From the NCBI GenBank assembly GCA_903874055.1, contig CAIQQR010000010.1, positions 1 through 48,258 of the forward strand: 48,258 nucleotides of DNA. Reading direction: 5' to 3'. Numbering within the stretch: position 1 is the first letter of the stretch; the number at the start of each line of letters is the position of its first letter. This document shows positions 47,801 to 48,258 of this stretch, piece after piece. Position numbers and translations under genes: made by a program. This DNA comes from an uncultured Bacteroidota bacterium (GTDB lineage Bacteria; Bacteroidota; Bacteroidia; Chitinophagales; Chitinophagaceae). Under the pieces are notes generated by a model. The model made no database searches. It was not told the origin of the DNA and worked only from the letters and a program-made list of their open reading frames with translations.

Positions 47801-48113
47801 TGTATGTTTGACCTAACAACAATGTGATATCATCTTGTTTTTCAGGTTTTAAACCTACATAAGTAACTTGTAATAAATAAGGACCACCAATTTTTAAGTT
47901 TGTTAAGTTATATCTACCATCGTTACGGCTGGTAGTTACATACTTAGTTCCTGTTGGTTGGTGAATTGCAGTAATGTTTGCACCTGCAATACCTGCATTT
48001 CCTACAGTGATTAAACCTTGTATTTCGGCTGTTGTTTCTTGTGCGTTTACTTTAATAACTGAGATTAAAATAACCAACAACACAGACAAAGCTTGTTTTA
48101 AAACACTTTTCAT
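44841..48113 (-). CDS. Oar-like TonB-dependent receptor
   Basis: A 1090-residue outer-membrane receptor. A signal peptide ends in KVNAQ. A carboxypeptidase-regulatory-like domain follows at about 28-105 (GRYNLTNLKIGGPYLLQVTYVG), then a plug with KEVVVSSNKQDKIF, NITIDGANFNNS and DAIEQIQVNTSPFDVKNGGF, and a large barrel ending in VRYLFN. There is no SusD gene next to it, so it fits the Oar/BtuB-like stand-alone group and not a SusCD pair. Its codon choice looks smoother and somewhat less AT-rich than its neighbours, as in highly expressed genes. The ligand is unknown; the nearby glycoside-oxidation genes are on the other strand. Confidence 0.92.
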   Translation of the reverse strand: MKSVLKQALSVLLVILISVIKVNAQETTAEIQGLITVGNAGIAGANITAIHQPTGTKYVTTSRNDGRYNLTNLKIGGPYLLQVTYVGLKPEKQDDITLLLGQTYKANFAMLETSSTLKEVVVSSNKQDKIFNNARTGSQETFNRNQITSLPTISRSYKDIIKLTPTYNSGSFGGQSSQLNNITIDGANFNNSFGLSGDIGGQTGQNAVSLDAIEQIQVNTSPFDVKNGGFVGGGINSVSRSGTNTYSGSVYQYFKNKDWQGYDVNGAPYTITVPKQDYSYDLKGFTASGAIIKNKLFLFVNGEQEATTTPGTTWSASSASNPANGSTISAANADSLNKLVDFLKSKYNYDPGAYQGYSYVSSSKRLTMKLDWNIDANNTFTFKYNYLKSASQIPPSNSGSVSTRQASATALPFFGAGYEINNNANVFIAELNTKLSNRLNNKLQVGYTALRDFRNALTSKEFPMVDILDGNGKPFTSFGYELYTYGNKLNTDVYQLNDNLSIYAGKHEISVGLQSSFKKYLNGFSPNYEGVFRFNSLNDFINSANGVGTKAAVYNLSYTLGGGAFPLVGPKDFEAGVYAQDKYRATDKLTITYGIRLDYSKFYNTFLYNPVVDTLTRFYQGIHANTGAAPNLAVQVSPRIGFNYDAYGDQTLQIRGGAGLFQGAPPFVWVSNQASNSGMALFGSFSNTNTNVFNPDVNAYRPSATAGLSSSYSINVTDPNYKFPQVFKSTLAADKKLGNGWTVTVEGTYTKQFNASVFQNIALPNTGLVKLSDGRWRFPYTSIYPLGGKQMGGTTAATANNPTIGNAIYMTNSSAGYAWTGTLQIQKVTKNFILTAAYTRQEAKDAAVSGSTAATMWGSKVTSDNPNDFTIGNSNNYMPHRIIGSVVYHKDFIKDQTTSIGMVYEGSPNYATSYYVQGDVNNDGITYNDLMFVPKTSDQIKLINATGDTRTQTELWNQLDAFIASNPYLFSRRGQFAERNAYVLPWTHKLDLNFTQDVRFTMGKNKHTLRFTADIYNFTNLLNKDWGVYYVPTTTTPLVFSKIDTDGKTPVYTFPYQDAVNKVPYTRAYKPSPSLGSRYQIQIGVRYLFN

Positions 48114-48174
48114 TTTGTAAGGTATTTGTTTATGATATTTAAAGTGCGAAATTAAACTAAAACTTGTTAATAAA

Positions 48175-48202
48175 CCTTACAAATCCTTAACAAATCATTA
48201 AC
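48175..48202. promoter_or_regulatory. Direct repeats upstream of the TonB receptor
   Basis: CCTTACAAAT, CCTTAACAAAT and CATTAAC follow one another, giving nearly identical 10-11-nt direct repeats about 60-90 nt before the receptor ATG. The helical spacing suits cooperative binding of a regulator. A -7-like box, TAATTTCG on the minus strand, lies closer to the gene, near 48147-48154. Confidence 0.35.
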
Positions 48203-48258
48203 TTTTTTTTGTTGTTGAAGAATTAAAGTAAATAATAATCATATTATTAAACATTATA

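Noticed and set aside
44841-48113. SusC of a polysaccharide-utilisation locus
   Set aside because: No SusD gene or glycoside hydrolase cluster is adjacent, and the plug and regulatory domain look Oar-like.
1-48258. Genomic island or prophage
   Set aside because: No integrase, transposase, phage structural gene or attachment repeat was seen, and gene style is uniform across the window.

Overview
This 48 kb window is AT-rich and looks like a piece of a Bacteroidota chromosome, most likely a Chitinophagaceae-type freshwater or soil bacterium. The grounds are: exported proteins whose signal peptides end in AQ or NAQ; a type IX secretion (T9SS) sorting-type tail; DUF5916, DUF3570/DUF4266 and Oar-like TonB receptor families; -7 boxes of the TAnnTTTG type; and few recognisable Shine-Dalgarno sites. 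I see no insertion sequence, phage, plasmid or CRISPR genes, no ribosomal RNA, and no gene for a transcription factor. Nearly all products are exported, membrane-bound or periplasmic, so this is a cell-envelope and nutrient-scavenging region.

Layout. (1) 33-4847: a persulfide dioxygenase-rhodanese fusion followed by a penicillin-acylase-family hydrolase on the minus strand, divergent from a TauE-type sulfite exporter. A Crp-like palindrome lies between them. (2) 4853-8170: an S9 peptidase, a Gfo/Idh oxidoreductase and an L-rhamnose mutarotase, apparently one minus-strand operon. (3) 8262-11254: a four-gene operon of periplasmic thioredoxin, ApbE flavin transferase, DUF4266 lipoprotein and DUF3570 outer-membrane protein. 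(4) 11403-11698: a promoter, several hairpins, a tRNA-Cys-like domain and an intrinsic terminator, apparently a discrete structured RNA of about 285 nt. (5) 11886-13782: a DUF481 porin-like protein and a CaCA-type cation exchanger. (6) 13842-20104: a TolC / adaptor / RND efflux operon ending in a YVTN beta-propeller. (7) 20267-24749: a Tat-exported PLP enzyme, a T9SS-tailed protein with a fibre-like adhesin, and a Tat-exported M24 peptidase. (8) 24868-34936: DUF5916, a serine hydrolase, an MFS transporter, a propeller-phosphoesterase fusion and a MacAB/Lol-like ABC exporter. (9) 35003-40625: a PhyH oxygenase, an aldo-keto reductase, a Dabb protein, an alpha/beta hydrolase, a D-aminoacylase-type amidohydrolase and an unknown exported protein. 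(10) 40627-48113: a VIT1/CCC1 metal transporter, a Tat-exported Gfo/Idh with a double 3-keto-disaccharide-hydrolase-type protein, and an Oar-like TonB receptor.

The best candidates for undescribed biology are, first, the thioredoxin-ApbE-DUF4266-DUF3570 operon. Its DUF3570 protein carries a D-x-x-T-A-A-S stretch that resembles the ApbE flavinylation motif, and its lipoprotein ends in a Gly-Gly-Gly-Cys-Gly-Cys-Asn tail. Second is the structured RNA beside it, whose tRNA-Cys-like domain has A at position 33, G at the discriminator position and no encoded CCA. Two smaller oddities are a start codon buried in an intrinsic-terminator hairpin (21604-21654) and a recurring pattern of inverted repeats ending at the start codon (17923, 20104, 28167, 29442, 31910).

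All family names come from motif reading and memory. No database search was run.
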